DNA from: Leptospira adleri
GTDB taxonomy: Bacteria; Spirochaetota; Leptospiria; Leptospirales; Leptospiraceae
Direction: 5' to 3'
DNA length: 64,000 bases
Assembly: GCF_002811985.1 (NCBI RefSeq)
Contig: NZ_NPDU01000021.1
Location: forward strand, 1 to 64,000
This document shows positions 9,684 to 18,001 of this stretch, piece after piece. Under the pieces are notes generated by a model, which did no database searches, was not told the origin of the DNA, and worked only from the letters and a program-made list of their open reading frames with translations. The position numbers were made by a program, and so were the translations under genes. The first letter of the stretch is position 1. Every line of letters begins with the position of its first letter.

Positions 9684-10894
9684 ATAAAATTCACCTGAAC
9701 GTTTGCGGTGACGAGTTTCGCCCTTTGACGACTGTTCATCGAGAGTTCGTCTAACGTAGCCGGAGCCGACAAACCAACTTTGACCGACATTGACTTGATT
9801 CCCTGAACCTTTGACGATTCGTATTCGCTCAGACCGCTTTGAGCGGCGATCAGTTTCCAAGCAAACACGTCAGCCCCGGTTCCGTCCCCCTTATAAGTCG
9901 TAGAAATCGCGTTAACCGTATCCACTCCTCCGATGACTTTGATACAATTCGTTTTTACTATGGATTCAGATCCCGGGATCCAAAGCGCAGAATCCTGAAC
10001 GATATCGATTCTCACATATACGGTCACGTTAGTCGGCCTATTAAAAAAATAGGTTCTCGCAACTCCTTTGCTATCGATTACCGTCGTATTTGTGGATCCG
10101 TATGATTCGATTCCTCCGGGCCAATTTTTTAAAAAGACGTCTCCGATTTCCTCCGAACTTCCCCCTTCGATAACCGCTTCCATAGAATGCGGAGGTCGCC
10201 CGTCTATATCCGCAAAATCTGTATTGTTCTCATAGACGACGGCGCTCAGTACTGAGTCTATCTGATTCAGAACGCCTTGAACGTTAGCCGCTGACGAACC
10301 TCCGTTGACTCCGAGTCCCATGAAGCGGTTCAAATATTCCACGTCGGTTTCAATCGATCGTCCTCCTCTCGCGGGCTCGAGATTGGCGACGGAATCAACG
10401 CCTGCAATCGCGGTGTTGATCGTATTTACGGTGTTAGCCGCTACGTTACCGTTGAGACCGTATTCTATGCTCAACGCTTGTGCGTTTAGAATTACGAACC
10501 CGCCCGAAATCGAGCCGGATTCAATCGTAATAAACTGATAACCGCTGCCAGTCTGACAAATCGTACCAGTTTCTACAAACGAACCTTCCAAACCCGAAAA
10601 TTTTAATGCGACAATAGAACGTTTCGCCGGTTGGCGTTCGGCTCCGAGCGGATTCAAAACTCGATCCAAAGAAACCCCTCTTGCCGTGTGAGCGAAGTTG
10701 GAATAAAATACGGACTCGGCCAATTGATGAATCAAGTCCAGTTCATCGGCAAGAATTCTCATCCTAATCCCGTCCTCGCTCAAAATGGATAAGTCGATAT
10801 CCTGACCTAAATTTGTTCTGTATTTCTCTTCCAATTCCGAGAGAATCTGATCTCTCGTTTTTCGAATAAAGCCCTGTTCCGTAACTCCAGCCAT
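9680..10894 (-). CDS. Baseplate J-like protein (P2 gpJ / Mu gp47 family)
   Basis: A 404-residue baseplate wedge protein. The N-terminus (GFIRKTRDQILSELEEKYRTNLGQDID) and SILSEDGIRMRILADELDLI are typical of the baseplate-J family. So are the middle ARGVSLDRVLNPLGAERQPA and the Gly-rich TVNTINTAIAGVDSVANLEPA region followed by GGRSIETDVEYLNRF. It forms the wedge ring that triggers sheath contraction. It abuts the gp25-like gene, whose stop overlaps its start by 1 nt. It is one of the most reliable markers that this is a contractile tail. Confidence 0.93.
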   Translation of the reverse strand: MAGVTEQGFIRKTRDQILSELEEKYRTNLGQDIDLSILSEDGIRMRILADELDLIHQLAESVFYSNFAHTARGVSLDRVLNPLGAERQPAKRSIVALKFSGLEGSFVETGTICQTGSGYQFITIESGSISGGFVILNAQALSIEYGLNGNVAANTVNTINTAIAGVDSVANLEPARGGRSIETDVEYLNRFMGLGVNGGSSAANVQGVLNQIDSVLSAVVYENNTDFADIDGRPPHSMEAVIEGGSSEEIGDVFLKNWPGGIESYGSTNTTVIDSKGVARTYFFNRPTNVTVYVRIDIVQDSALWIPGSESIVKTNCIKVIGGVDTVNAISTTYKGDGTGADVFAWKLIAAQSGLSEYESSKVQGIKSMSVKVGLSAPATLDELSMNSRQRAKLVTANVQVNFI

Positions 10895-11238
10895 TATATT
10901 TCCCCCACAACGGTTCCGAATTTAGTATTTGCAGAATATTGAATATACAACCTACGACTTGAATCGTTCGTCTCTTTCACTTCTATCCTTTCGACGGAAA
11001 TCGTTTCAGGATCCTTTAGAATGACTTTCCTGATTTCTATCATCGCTCTATCTTTTGAAACTTTGGTGGAAAAGATCGTAAACCAATCCAAACCGGTGAG
11101 CGGTTCGTAAGCGGATTCCCCGAGAGACAATCGGATCGCGTGCTTGATTCTTTGAGCATAGTATTCCAAACCCGCCAAAACGAAACTTTGACCGTTCGTT
11201 CTTACTATATCTCCGTCTTCTATCTTAAAACCTTTCAT
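10894..11238 (-). CDS. gp25-like baseplate wedge protein
   Basis: A 114-residue protein at the place where T4 gp25 / P2 gpW proteins sit, just before baseplate J. The pattern AQRIKHAIRLSLGESAYEPL, then GLDWFTIFSTKV and IEIRKVILKDPETISVERIE, fits the gp25/DUF2634-type wedge subunit that joins the sheath to the baseplate. Its start overlaps the spike gene stop by 4 nt. The family assignment rests on motif shape, size and order. Confidence 0.78.
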   Translation of the reverse strand: MKGFKIEDGDIVRTNGQSFVLAGLEYYAQRIKHAIRLSLGESAYEPLTGLDWFTIFSTKVSKDRAMIEIRKVILKDPETISVERIEVKETNDSSRRLYIQYSANTKFGTVVGEI

Positions 11239-11918
11239 CCTATTTTCACCTTATTTGAAAGAATCTGGTCCACTTCCGCTTTTCTTAGATTAAGTTGCGA
11301 TACGACCGAGGGAGCCAAGCCGGCTGGCGAACTCGGAATCGTATTCGTAGTAAACGAAGCGGCGTTATTAATAAAAACGTCCAAGATCAGCTTTATCAAC
11401 TGTGCAAGCGTATCACCTAACACCGCCGATTCGGTAAGATCGATCAAACCTCCCTGAATCTTAATCGTATCGTTATCGAACTGGATAAAGGATTTCCCTT
11501 CCTTATCGCCTATCAACAAGCCCGAGCGATTCGAAGTAAGCGCCGGCGCCTCTGCGTCGCTTTTATAGCCGCAAACGATACATGCGCTTTGAAGATCAAA
11601 CAAGGATTCCGAGACCACGGAACTCACTCCTCTGATCGCGTCAGACGTATCGTGCGTGGAAAAAGAAATCCAAACGTTGTCTCCGCGTTTATAATCGGGC
11701 TTCACATAAAAATCACCCGCCCACAACGTTCCTACTCTAATATTTGAAAGAATAGGGAACGTCTTTTCATCACCGGATCCGTCCTTTTGTTTAAAAGGAA
11801 TTCTTACGTTAGCCGTCATCTCATTCGGATTAAAAGAATCTATGATTCCCGGTAAACCGACCTGGACCCTGGAGAGGGACTTTTTCATCGCTGCGATAAT
11901 GACTTCGTCGAGATTCAT
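11235..11918 (-). CDS. Baseplate spike protein (Gp138/gpV-like)
   Basis: A 227-residue protein that probably forms the membrane-piercing spike. The N-terminal OB-like region (residues 10-110) has GIIDSFNPNEMTANVRIP, GTLWAGDFYVKPDYKRGD and VWISFSTHD, matching the Gp138 N-terminal/gpV pattern. The end (ADFIQFDND-type strand, then DLTESAVLGDTL) is the short beta-helix and cap region. Coupled by 4-nt overlaps to the hub gene before it and the gp25-like gene after it. No added lysozyme or toxin domain is seen, so it appears to be a plain spike. Confidence 0.8.
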   Translation of the reverse strand: MNLDEVIIAAMKKSLSRVQVGLPGIIDSFNPNEMTANVRIPFKQKDGSGDEKTFPILSNIRVGTLWAGDFYVKPDYKRGDNVWISFSTHDTSDAIRGVSSVVSESLFDLQSACIVCGYKSDAEAPALTSNRSGLLIGDKEGKSFIQFDNDTIKIQGGLIDLTESAVLGDTLAQLIKLILDVFINNAASFTTNTIPSSPAGLAPSVVSQLNLRKAEVDQILSNKVKIG

Positions 11919-12733
11919 AAGGGAAGTACCTCCAATTCCGAATAGTTTTCGGACTGAAACGTGGAGAATTTATGTTTTCCGCTTACGATTCTACAATCTC
12001 CGTTCAAATTTCCTCCGTGGATTGAGATTACCATGTTCTGTTTAAATTTATGTCTAAACAGACTTGTAACCTTCCAATTTTTTTGTCCTTCTTCGGGAAG
12101 ACCGATCAAGCCGGATGTGCTATCCAGAAAAATGGAACTCCGTTTTTGCTTTGGCTGAAAAGAATCTATGTGCAAAAGGCCGTCTTGAAACCAGTACTGT
12201 GATTTGGTAAGATCGCATATTTTTTTGACGGACTCGCCTAACGAAGTGTTTGCGCTTAGGCTTATCATCTTATTCTCGCCAAGAACGATTTTACCGGGTT
12301 TAATGTTACCTCTTTCCAAAACGTCCAGTATTACGCTCATTGCGGGAAGTTTACTATACGTTTTCATAATATAGGAACGAGACCAAGTCCCCGCGTTAGC
12401 GCTGATCTGAAATTCTAAAATCCGATTTGTTCCATCCTGTTTGAACTTAGGACGAATTACGTTCCCGGACGCGACCAAACCGTTCTCATCCTTATAACCG
12501 GCGTTCAAGAAAACGCTCGGATATTGAAAACCGGCTCCTTGCGCTTTTGCCCCGACCAACGTCATCGTATCTTCGTTCACATTGTAAAGAGTGACCGTGG
12601 TTAGGTTCAAAGGACCCAAATCGGATTCGAATTCCATATCGAACGGAGGGAAGGTAAACTCCTTTGCAGTTCCTCCTTTGGGAAAAATTTCAAGAGACGC
12701 CACTCTGCCGAAAAGTTTTGGATTTCCGTTCAT
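11915..12733 (-). CDS. Baseplate hub protein (gp27/gpD-like)
   Basis: A 272-residue protein between the plug and spike genes, the usual site of the hub. It has an N-terminal beta domain (GRVASLEIFPKGGTAKEF, then PPFDMEFES), a middle segment with AMSVILDVLERGNIKPG and a terminal domain with SQYWFQDGLLHIDSFQP and GDCRIVSGKHKFSTF. These fit the Pam3-like or late-control-D hub fold. It would hold the spike at the centre of the baseplate. Its start overlaps the plug stop by 4 nt. Assigned from motifs and order. Confidence 0.75.
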   Translation of the reverse strand: MNGNPKLFGRVASLEIFPKGGTAKEFTFPPFDMEFESDLGPLNLTTVTLYNVNEDTMTLVGAKAQGAGFQYPSVFLNAGYKDENGLVASGNVIRPKFKQDGTNRILEFQISANAGTWSRSYIMKTYSKLPAMSVILDVLERGNIKPGKIVLGENKMISLSANTSLGESVKKICDLTKSQYWFQDGLLHIDSFQPKQKRSSIFLDSTSGLIGLPEEGQKNWKVTSLFRHKFKQNMVISIHGGNLNGDCRIVSGKHKFSTFQSENYSELEVLPL

Positions 12734-13068
12734 TCTTCACCTTCTATGTAGAGTTGAACGTTTGATCCGAGGGTCTGCGGGTTTACCGGGATCTCGACAA
12801 ATTCATCACGATATAAATCGTCGATATCAAGCGGTCTCAGCACAATAGACACTGGGAACTCGTCGACGACGAGATGATTGAGGGAGACACCATAGACTAG
12901 ACAAGAAGAGAACAGTTCGTTTCCGTTCTGGTCTCTAACGAGCACCGTCACGAAATCTCCGACCTGATTGTACGCAAATTCGAATTCGAATTCCTTAGAT
13001 CCGATCTGATATGTATTTCGAATCGGAATGGAATCCGAATCAATGGGTAAATATTTAAATATTGGCAT
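12730..13068 (-). CDS. Baseplate plug protein (Pam3 gp18-like)
   Basis: A 112-residue beta-rich protein. The pattern FKYLPIDSDSIPIRNTYQIG, FEFAYNQVGDFVTVLVRDQNG, then SCLVYGVSLNHLVVDEFP and LRPLDIDD fits the cyanophage Pam3-type baseplate plug family found in small contractile tails. It sits between the Dit-like adaptor and the hub, as in that phage. It presumably closes the tube at the baseplate. The start is ATG, 16 nt after the upstream stop. Confidence 0.72.
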   Translation of the reverse strand: MPIFKYLPIDSDSIPIRNTYQIGSKEFEFEFAYNQVGDFVTVLVRDQNGNELFSSCLVYGVSLNHLVVDEFPVSIVLRPLDIDDLYRDEFVEIPVNPQTLGSNVQLYIEGEE

Positions 13069-13084
13069 ATTCTAATAACCTATT

Positions 13085-13699
13085 TTACTTTTGTTTGGCG
13101 GGGTTTGCATTTCCCGATTTATTGACTTCACGGGTCGTTTTTTTACCGCCGGATTTCATGGAGTTCAACTCCCTCGTTTTTGCTTCTGCGACCAGAATGG
13201 GAACTATCGAAATATTAACCGGAACGTCGTTTCCGTTCTCCTTGGATTCGGAGAATGTAATGTCTCCGAGAAGCAGGTTTGGAATCTCATCCACCGATCT
13301 TCCCAAATATCTTTGATCCGGATCGTTCGGTTTTACATAACGAAAGAAAGACGGAAGCATCGATAAAATTCGATTGATAATGCCCCCGGTTCCGTAACCC
13401 AGCAAAGTCAAGACCGTTCCGTCTGTTTGCCAGCGAATCAAAGTGTTTAACTTTTCGTCCACGGTCATTATAGAAAGACTCGAAACGGAAGAAGAGGAAG
13501 ACAAAAGAGCGCCTAACGTAATCCCTCTTTGACCCGGAATAACATAATCCGTAATGGATGCTTTCCCCTTTTCCCTTTCTATCGGATGTCCCGTAACCTC
13601 AGCCGGATAGGAATATTGAATATCGAATGATACGTTCATTTCAACTTCCGTATCGCCGTCGGTAAGCGCGATCGTGTCTCGGCTTGTGAGTATTCCCAT
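13085..13699 (-). CDS. Dit-like baseplate/hub adaptor protein
   Basis: A 204-residue protein following the tape measure gene. The N-terminal part (VSFDIQYSYPAEVTGHPIER, then ASITDYVIPGQRGITLGALL) fits the Dit-like N-terminal domain that joins tube to baseplate. The middle part (KLNTLIRWQTDGTVLTLLGY) is the usual strand pair. The C-terminal 35 residues are charged and low in complexity. It shares one nt with the end of the tape measure gene. Function is inferred from the domain shape and position. Confidence 0.72.
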   Translation of the reverse strand: MGILTSRDTIALTDGDTEVEMNVSFDIQYSYPAEVTGHPIEREKGKASITDYVIPGQRGITLGALLSSSSSVSSLSIMTVDEKLNTLIRWQTDGTVLTLLGYGTGGIINRILSMLPSFFRYVKPNDPDQRYLGRSVDEIPNLLLGDITFSESKENGNDVPVNISIVPILVAEAKTRELNSMKSGGKKTTREVNKSGNANPAKQK

Positions 13700-15510
13700 T
13701 ATGCAGCTCCTTCCGGTGAAAGTCCGGATTGAAGACCGATTTTCAAAGCGATCTTCTCGAGTTCTTTTTCCAAATAAGCTCCAAACATTTGTGCGTCTTT
13801 TTGAGTGGAGCCGGACCCTAACGTCACGTTGGCAATGTTAACCGAGATTCCCTTTCCGTTGCCCGACTTGGATCCGCCTAAGATCCCCAGATCTTTCACC
13901 GCGACCAAATTGTCATCGGGATGAAATTGAATCACCTTTCCGTGTTTGGTGATGATCGCGTCTTGGACTTGCGTCGGCGGCTCTTTTACTTCGGGAGCGA
14001 TTCCTAAAAATTTAAGAACTCCGGCAGGGACGATGTCGCTTATCATTTTACGGATCTTAGATCCTAAATCGCTGAAAAACTGAATAATTTTATCTTTAAA
14101 GGATCTAACCGTGTCCAATAACGTGTTAAACTTCTGTATCAACGGATCGATAAACTGAAGAAAGTCTCCGATAACCGATTTTCCGCCCTTCATCCATTTG
14201 AAAAGATCGCGTATTACAAAAGTGATTCCGCCGATCACCAACGCGACCGCGATGCCGATCGCGATAAACGGAAGCCAAGGTGCAATTGCGGCCCAACCGG
14301 CGGCGGCCATTCCGATCAAAGCTGGAATCAAAGACGCGAACGTAAAACCGGAAGTGATCAACATCTGAACTCCGGCCGCGATCAACGCCGCGACGATTCC
14401 GGCCAAAATACTACCCAGGACGATACCGGCGACTTCCAATCGGCCGACGGCCTCTTCACCTATCGTAAAATATTCAAAAAGATCCACGAATAAACGCAAG
14501 ACCGGATTTAGCGCATCCAAAATCAAGGATCCGAGTTTTTCCTTTAAGATCTCGATCGTCCCGTTGAATCTATCAACGAGGGCCGAAGTAGTCCTTACGT
14601 GTTCTCCATAAGAATTTTGTAATTTACTATTCTCACTCAAAGCGGAGGAGAGGAGCTTTTCTCTTGCGAGTCTTTTATCGGCGGCGGAAATTCCCGATTG
14701 ATTGATCCGCTCGAATTCCTGGGTATAATCTGAAAACAAAACGCCGTTCTTTTTTAAGAATTCTCCGTTACCTTCGTTGATCGCAGTGTACGCATCCTGC
14801 ATGGAGGAAGAAAGATCGTTCCCGGCAAGTCGCGAAGACTTTTGCAGACCGGAAAGATTTTTGGAAATGAAATCAACGGATAAACCCGCTTTGACAGCCT
14901 GATTAGCGGCTTCAGTAAGTTCCCTTTGATTCGACAACCCCTTGGAACCTCGAACCGCGTTTTCGATCGAGGATTGAAGTTTCGGATATTCAGTTCCGGA
15001 AAGAGTTTTGAGAACTTCATTCTGTTTTTCTAATGCGATTCCTGCTTCCAGAGAAGGTCCTATCACGGTTCTAAAGGCGGAGGAGGCGATCGAGGAAAGA
15101 ATTCTAAAAGAGGCGGAAGCCGCCGCCGCGATTTTAGAAGAAGCGCTCAACTGAAAGTTTAATTTTGCGACGTCTTTTTCGGTGAATCCTGCGGCCTTGG
15201 CGACGTTAAAAAATTCCTTCTCGAGTTGAGGATTTCCTTTTGCACTCGCGTACAACTTTCTAAGGGAACCTTCCGTCGTTCCCAATCTCTCGGAGAGAAG
15301 AGCGAGACCGGACATTCCTCGAACGGAATCCGCCATCGAAGCTCCCAGCGATTCCCAGGCTCGTATTCCTGACTCTGAAACGAGATTGGCCGAATCCGAA
15401 AATTCTTTTAGCTTAGAACGCAAATCATCCAATTCCTTTCGAATACCCGAAAATGGATCGTCCGGATCCACTCCGATTTTAATCGTTACGTTAAGTTCTC
15501 TTGCAGCCAT
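13699..15510 (-). CDS. Tail tape measure protein
   Basis: The longest gene of the module, about 603 residues from MAARELNVTIK at 15510; a TTG at 15555 would add 15 basic residues. It begins with a helical, coiled-coil-like region (DPFSGIRKELDDLRSKLKEF). A central hydrophobic block follows (about 370-460, LGSILAGIVAALIAAGVQML and similar) with several membrane-like helices, then a small C-terminal domain. This layout is typical of tape measures, which fix tube length and help the tube reach the target membrane. About 600 residues implies a short tail, roughly 90 nm by the usual 0.15 nm per residue. No lysozyme or peptidase motif is seen in it. Confidence 0.9.
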   Translation of the reverse strand: MAARELNVTIKIGVDPDDPFSGIRKELDDLRSKLKEFSDSANLVSESGIRAWESLGASMADSVRGMSGLALLSERLGTTEGSLRKLYASAKGNPQLEKEFFNVAKAAGFTEKDVAKLNFQLSASSKIAAAASASFRILSSIASSAFRTVIGPSLEAGIALEKQNEVLKTLSGTEYPKLQSSIENAVRGSKGLSNQRELTEAANQAVKAGLSVDFISKNLSGLQKSSRLAGNDLSSSMQDAYTAINEGNGEFLKKNGVLFSDYTQEFERINQSGISAADKRLAREKLLSSALSENSKLQNSYGEHVRTTSALVDRFNGTIEILKEKLGSLILDALNPVLRLFVDLFEYFTIGEEAVGRLEVAGIVLGSILAGIVAALIAAGVQMLITSGFTFASLIPALIGMAAAGWAAIAPWLPFIAIGIAVALVIGGITFVIRDLFKWMKGGKSVIGDFLQFIDPLIQKFNTLLDTVRSFKDKIIQFFSDLGSKIRKMISDIVPAGVLKFLGIAPEVKEPPTQVQDAIITKHGKVIQFHPDDNLVAVKDLGILGGSKSGNGKGISVNIANVTLGSGSTQKDAQMFGAYLEKELEKIALKIGLQSGLSPEGAA

Positions 15511-15551
15511 ATTAATTTTTTTTCCTCGACCTTGCCCTATTCTTCCCACTT

Positions 15552-15770
15552 TCAAAAATTAGAACCTTGAATCATTTTAGCTAAGAATTTCAATTCTTCC
15601 GCTTTCTCTTCGGCTTCCCTTCTCTTCCTTCGATCGACTACTTCCATCATCTTCATGTAGAGTACGGTGGACGCACTTTCGAGTTCTCTACTCGTAAAGT
15701 GCGCCACACCGAGAATGAAGGGTTTCCAAAAGAAGAGTTCACGATCCACTTCTTCGTCTATCCACTTCAT
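15552..15770 (-). CDS. Distal part of tail assembly chaperone (possible frameshift product)
   Basis: A 72-residue charged helical protein (MKWIDEEVDRELFFWKPF, then VVDRRKRREAEEKAEELKF). It lies between the first chaperone gene and the tape measure, where the second half of a tail assembly chaperone usually lies. GGAAG sits 5 nt before the ATG at 15770, so it may be made alone. However, its frame is open upstream to about 15851 and reads plausible protein (SGSWNNRFPEFGEAP). It could therefore also be made as a fusion with the upstream gene by a +1 (or -2) shift near 15829-15840. Confidence 0.68.
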   Translation of the reverse strand: MKWIDEEVDRELFFWKPFILGVAHFTSRELESASTVLYMKMMEVVDRRKRREAEEKAEELKFLAKMIQGSNF

Positions 15771-15813
15771 CCATTCTTCCGTAGCCGGCGCTTCGCCGAA
15801 TTCAGGGAATCGG

Positions 15814-16203
15814 TTATTCCAACTCCCACTTAAGAAATCGATTCGCTAGATGCAGCCACACCTCCACATGGTTAGGCTCAATCGTGTCTAACGTAGGTTC
15901 GAACCCATGACCGACTCCTTTCACACAAAACTTAAAGAACTTGTCCAAGAGTTTATCTTGATTGAGTCCTTCGGTTAACGAAATCGATTCCTGTCTCCAT
16001 CGAAGCGCCTTCCTGTTTCCGGGGTGCTGAAGTTTATATCTTCTTCCGTCGATAAAATGAATCTGAGCAACCTTCGCGTCGTCGTCCACGGTCTCCAAGA
16101 TTGGCTCGCCGGGCCTTGCCGAAGAATCGGATTCAAGTGCCGCGAGGTTACCAAGGGTATATTCCTTTTTTTTGGATTCAAGTTGAGTTGTTTCGTCGAT
16201 CAT
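15814..16203 (-). CDS. Tail assembly chaperone, proximal part
   Basis: A 129-residue protein after the tube gene, with a 4-nt overlap (ATGA) at its start. It is acidic and helical, with a short strand region (VAQIHFIDGRRYKLQHPGN). The second half, KFFKFCVKGVGHGFEPTLD then VEVWLHLANRFLKWELE, is like phage tail assembly chaperones that coat the tape measure protein. Its last codons (CGA TTT CTT AAG) lie just before the stop and contain TTTC and CTTA, both prone to +1 slippage. The family call rests mainly on order and size. Confidence 0.72.
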   Translation of the reverse strand: MIDETTQLESKKKEYTLGNLAALESDSSARPGEPILETVDDDAKVAQIHFIDGRRYKLQHPGNRKALRWRQESISLTEGLNQDKLLDKFFKFCVKGVGHGFEPTLDTIEPNHVEVWLHLANRFLKWELE

Positions 16204-16610
16204 GCCGTTAAAACTCCTTTGTAATCCGGAAGAAGAAAAACCCAGGCGCGATCTTTATATTCCTTACCTCTTTCGATGTTCGGTCTTTCCCAAACTCGTC
16301 CCTGAGCGGAGAAACCGAGCATCCCGCCGTCGCTCTTGTCCTTGACGGTGAACACGCAAGGAAGTCTCCCCTCTCCCAACGCATAAAAGAATTCATTCTC
16401 AGGAGAATCACCCAGAAGAGTAATCGTAAGTTTTACTCTTCCGTCGTAAACTTCGGAGATATTCCAATCTCCTTTGATTCCGACTTGAGAGAGAATGTAT
16501 TCTTTAGTGACCGGCTCGATTTTGAAAAACCCGTCGGCTTGACTCATTCCGGATACGTCTCGTCCGTTGCAGTTAACGTTTAATTTTTTTGGATCCCAAA
16601 TGCCATTCAT
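16200..16610 (-). CDS. Tail tube protein (DUF3277-like)
   Basis: A 136-residue protein from the ATG at 16610. TAAGGAG lies 7 nt upstream and overlaps the sheath stop, so this start is preferred over a longer reading from 16676. The pattern WDPKKLNVNCNGRDVSGM, then DGFFKIEPVTKEYIL and RVKLTITLLGDSPENEFFYA, is that of small tube proteins next to DUF3383 sheaths. It forms the inner tube driven through the target envelope. Next to the sheath gene, as in all contractile tails. Confidence 0.83.
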   Translation of the reverse strand: MNGIWDPKKLNVNCNGRDVSGMSQADGFFKIEPVTKEYILSQVGIKGDWNISEVYDGRVKLTITLLGDSPENEFFYALGEGRLPCVFTVKDKSDGGMLGFSAQGRVWERPNIERGKEYKDRAWVFLLPDYKGVLTA

Positions 16611-16621
16611 TCCATTGCTCC

Positions 16622-18001
16622 TTAGGTTAATTCGCCGTCGATATCCACTTCGTTGATCGCCCCTCTCAAACGGCATGAGAAGGTGATGTTCGGAAGGATC
16701 CGATTGTTTCGATCGTTCGTTGGGATTTCATCGATCGTTTCCGGCAGATTGATTTTATATTGGTAGTCTCCGAGATCGGATCTCGCTTTATCGCTTTCTG
16801 TCTCCACGGGCGCGATGATCCCTTGAACTCCCGCTTGCACGAACACCTCGCGCATTCTGGATTCGATCATTTGTATTCCTTGGATCGTATAAGGAACTAC
16901 GTCCGAGTTGAGAAAAAGACTTGTGATGTTCTCTCTCAAACGAGCCTTCAACCACGCTCGATTCTCCACAACGTCGGCGTAAACTTGGCCAGTGGAAATT
17001 CCCGGATAAGGAACTTGTTTTCCTCCGAAGTCGACGATCAAGTTGCCGTTATCCGCAAAGACGGAACTGACTTGAGAATTCGTATAACCGGAATTCTCGA
17101 CGCCGTCTAACGGAAGATAGGCGTAGTTGTAAGAGCCGACTCTTCGAGGCGACGAATTTCCGACCCAGGCCGCTTCCGGAAAAGAGTTCGGATTCTTATG
17201 AAGCATATAAAATTCCCAGATGGAATTTCTTCCGGTCAAAGCGGTAAGATCGTCCGTGCAGGCAAAAAACATCTTCTCAATGGACGCGAGATGATCGCCT
17301 AATGCGTGTAACTCGGTCTTATCATGAGTGGTGGCCGTAGTTTTAAACCAAGCGTCCTTGCCGCCGCTTCTGAGATCCGAGATTTCCACCGCGGCGGTGG
17401 CCCAGGAAGTCAAAAGAAAAACCGCGATCGTCTTCGGTCTGGGCGTTTGTCTGAAAACATTAACCGCCTGAAGATATTCCTTATCGGTGGACGTAAAGCC
17501 GAGTTCCAAAAGATCGCTAGCGGAAGTAATTTCCATATAACGTTCGTAACTCAGAGGGGCTTGAACGAAGGCGGAAACGATTCCGGAACCTAAATCTGAA
17601 ACCTCGGAAATTTCCACGATCTTACTTGCTCCTCCGATGTTTGCAACCGCTTCCGCAGCCAACTTGACCTGATGAGCGGTGGAAGTGGCAAGGCCGGAAG
17701 CGTCGGTGGCAACGTTAACCGTAATCACATAAGGATCGTTAGACGTTCCGGTTCCGCTGCGAACCGTGCTTAGCGCGGTGCTGTTTCCCGAAACGACGTA
17801 TTTGACTTGAATAAAAACAACTCCTTGAGTTGCTGATTTCCAAATGAGTCCCGAAGAATTGTTCGAGACTTGCAGAAAATAGGTCGGAGCCTTGATTCCG
17901 AGAATCAAAGGCAATCCGAACCCCGTTTGAGAGACCGGTGTATTTCTAAGAAATAGATTGATACTGATCGGTTCTATTTTAGAGATTGTTTGTGCGCTCA
18001 T
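16622..18001 (-). CDS. Contractile tail sheath protein (DUF3383-like)
   Basis: A 459-residue sheath protein. The N-terminus (INLFLRNTPVSQTGFGLPLI) and the region SASDLLELGFTSTDKEYLQA, then NVFRQTPRPKTIAVF, are typical of the DUF3383 sheath family. So is the C-terminal ENRAWLKARLRENITSLFL with IESRMREVFVQAGVQGI. It forms the outer contractile cylinder. The start overlaps the stop of the upstream gene by 4 nt. Together with gp25 and baseplate J it shows that the machine is contractile, not a flexible siphophage tail. Confidence 0.9.
   Translation of the reverse strand: MSAQTISKIEPISINLFLRNTPVSQTGFGLPLILGIKAPTYFLQVSNNSSGLIWKSATQGVVFIQVKYVVSGNSTALSTVRSGTGTSNDPYVITVNVATDASGLATSTAHQVKLAAEAVANIGGASKIVEISEVSDLGSGIVSAFVQAPLSYERYMEITSASDLLELGFTSTDKEYLQAVNVFRQTPRPKTIAVFLLTSWATAAVEISDLRSGGKDAWFKTTATTHDKTELHALGDHLASIEKMFFACTDDLTALTGRNSIWEFYMLHKNPNSFPEAAWVGNSSPRRVGSYNYAYLPLDGVENSGYTNSQVSSVFADNGNLIVDFGGKQVPYPGISTGQVYADVVENRAWLKARLRENITSLFLNSDVVPYTIQGIQMIESRMREVFVQAGVQGIIAPVETESDKARSDLGDYQYKINLPETIDEIPTNDRNNRILPNITFSCRLRGAINEVDIDGELT

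Noticed and set aside
15890..15910. GGTTCGAACCC, resembling the T-arm of a tRNA
   Set aside because: It lies inside the tail chaperone coding region and no acceptor stem, D-arm or anticodon arm can be built around it.
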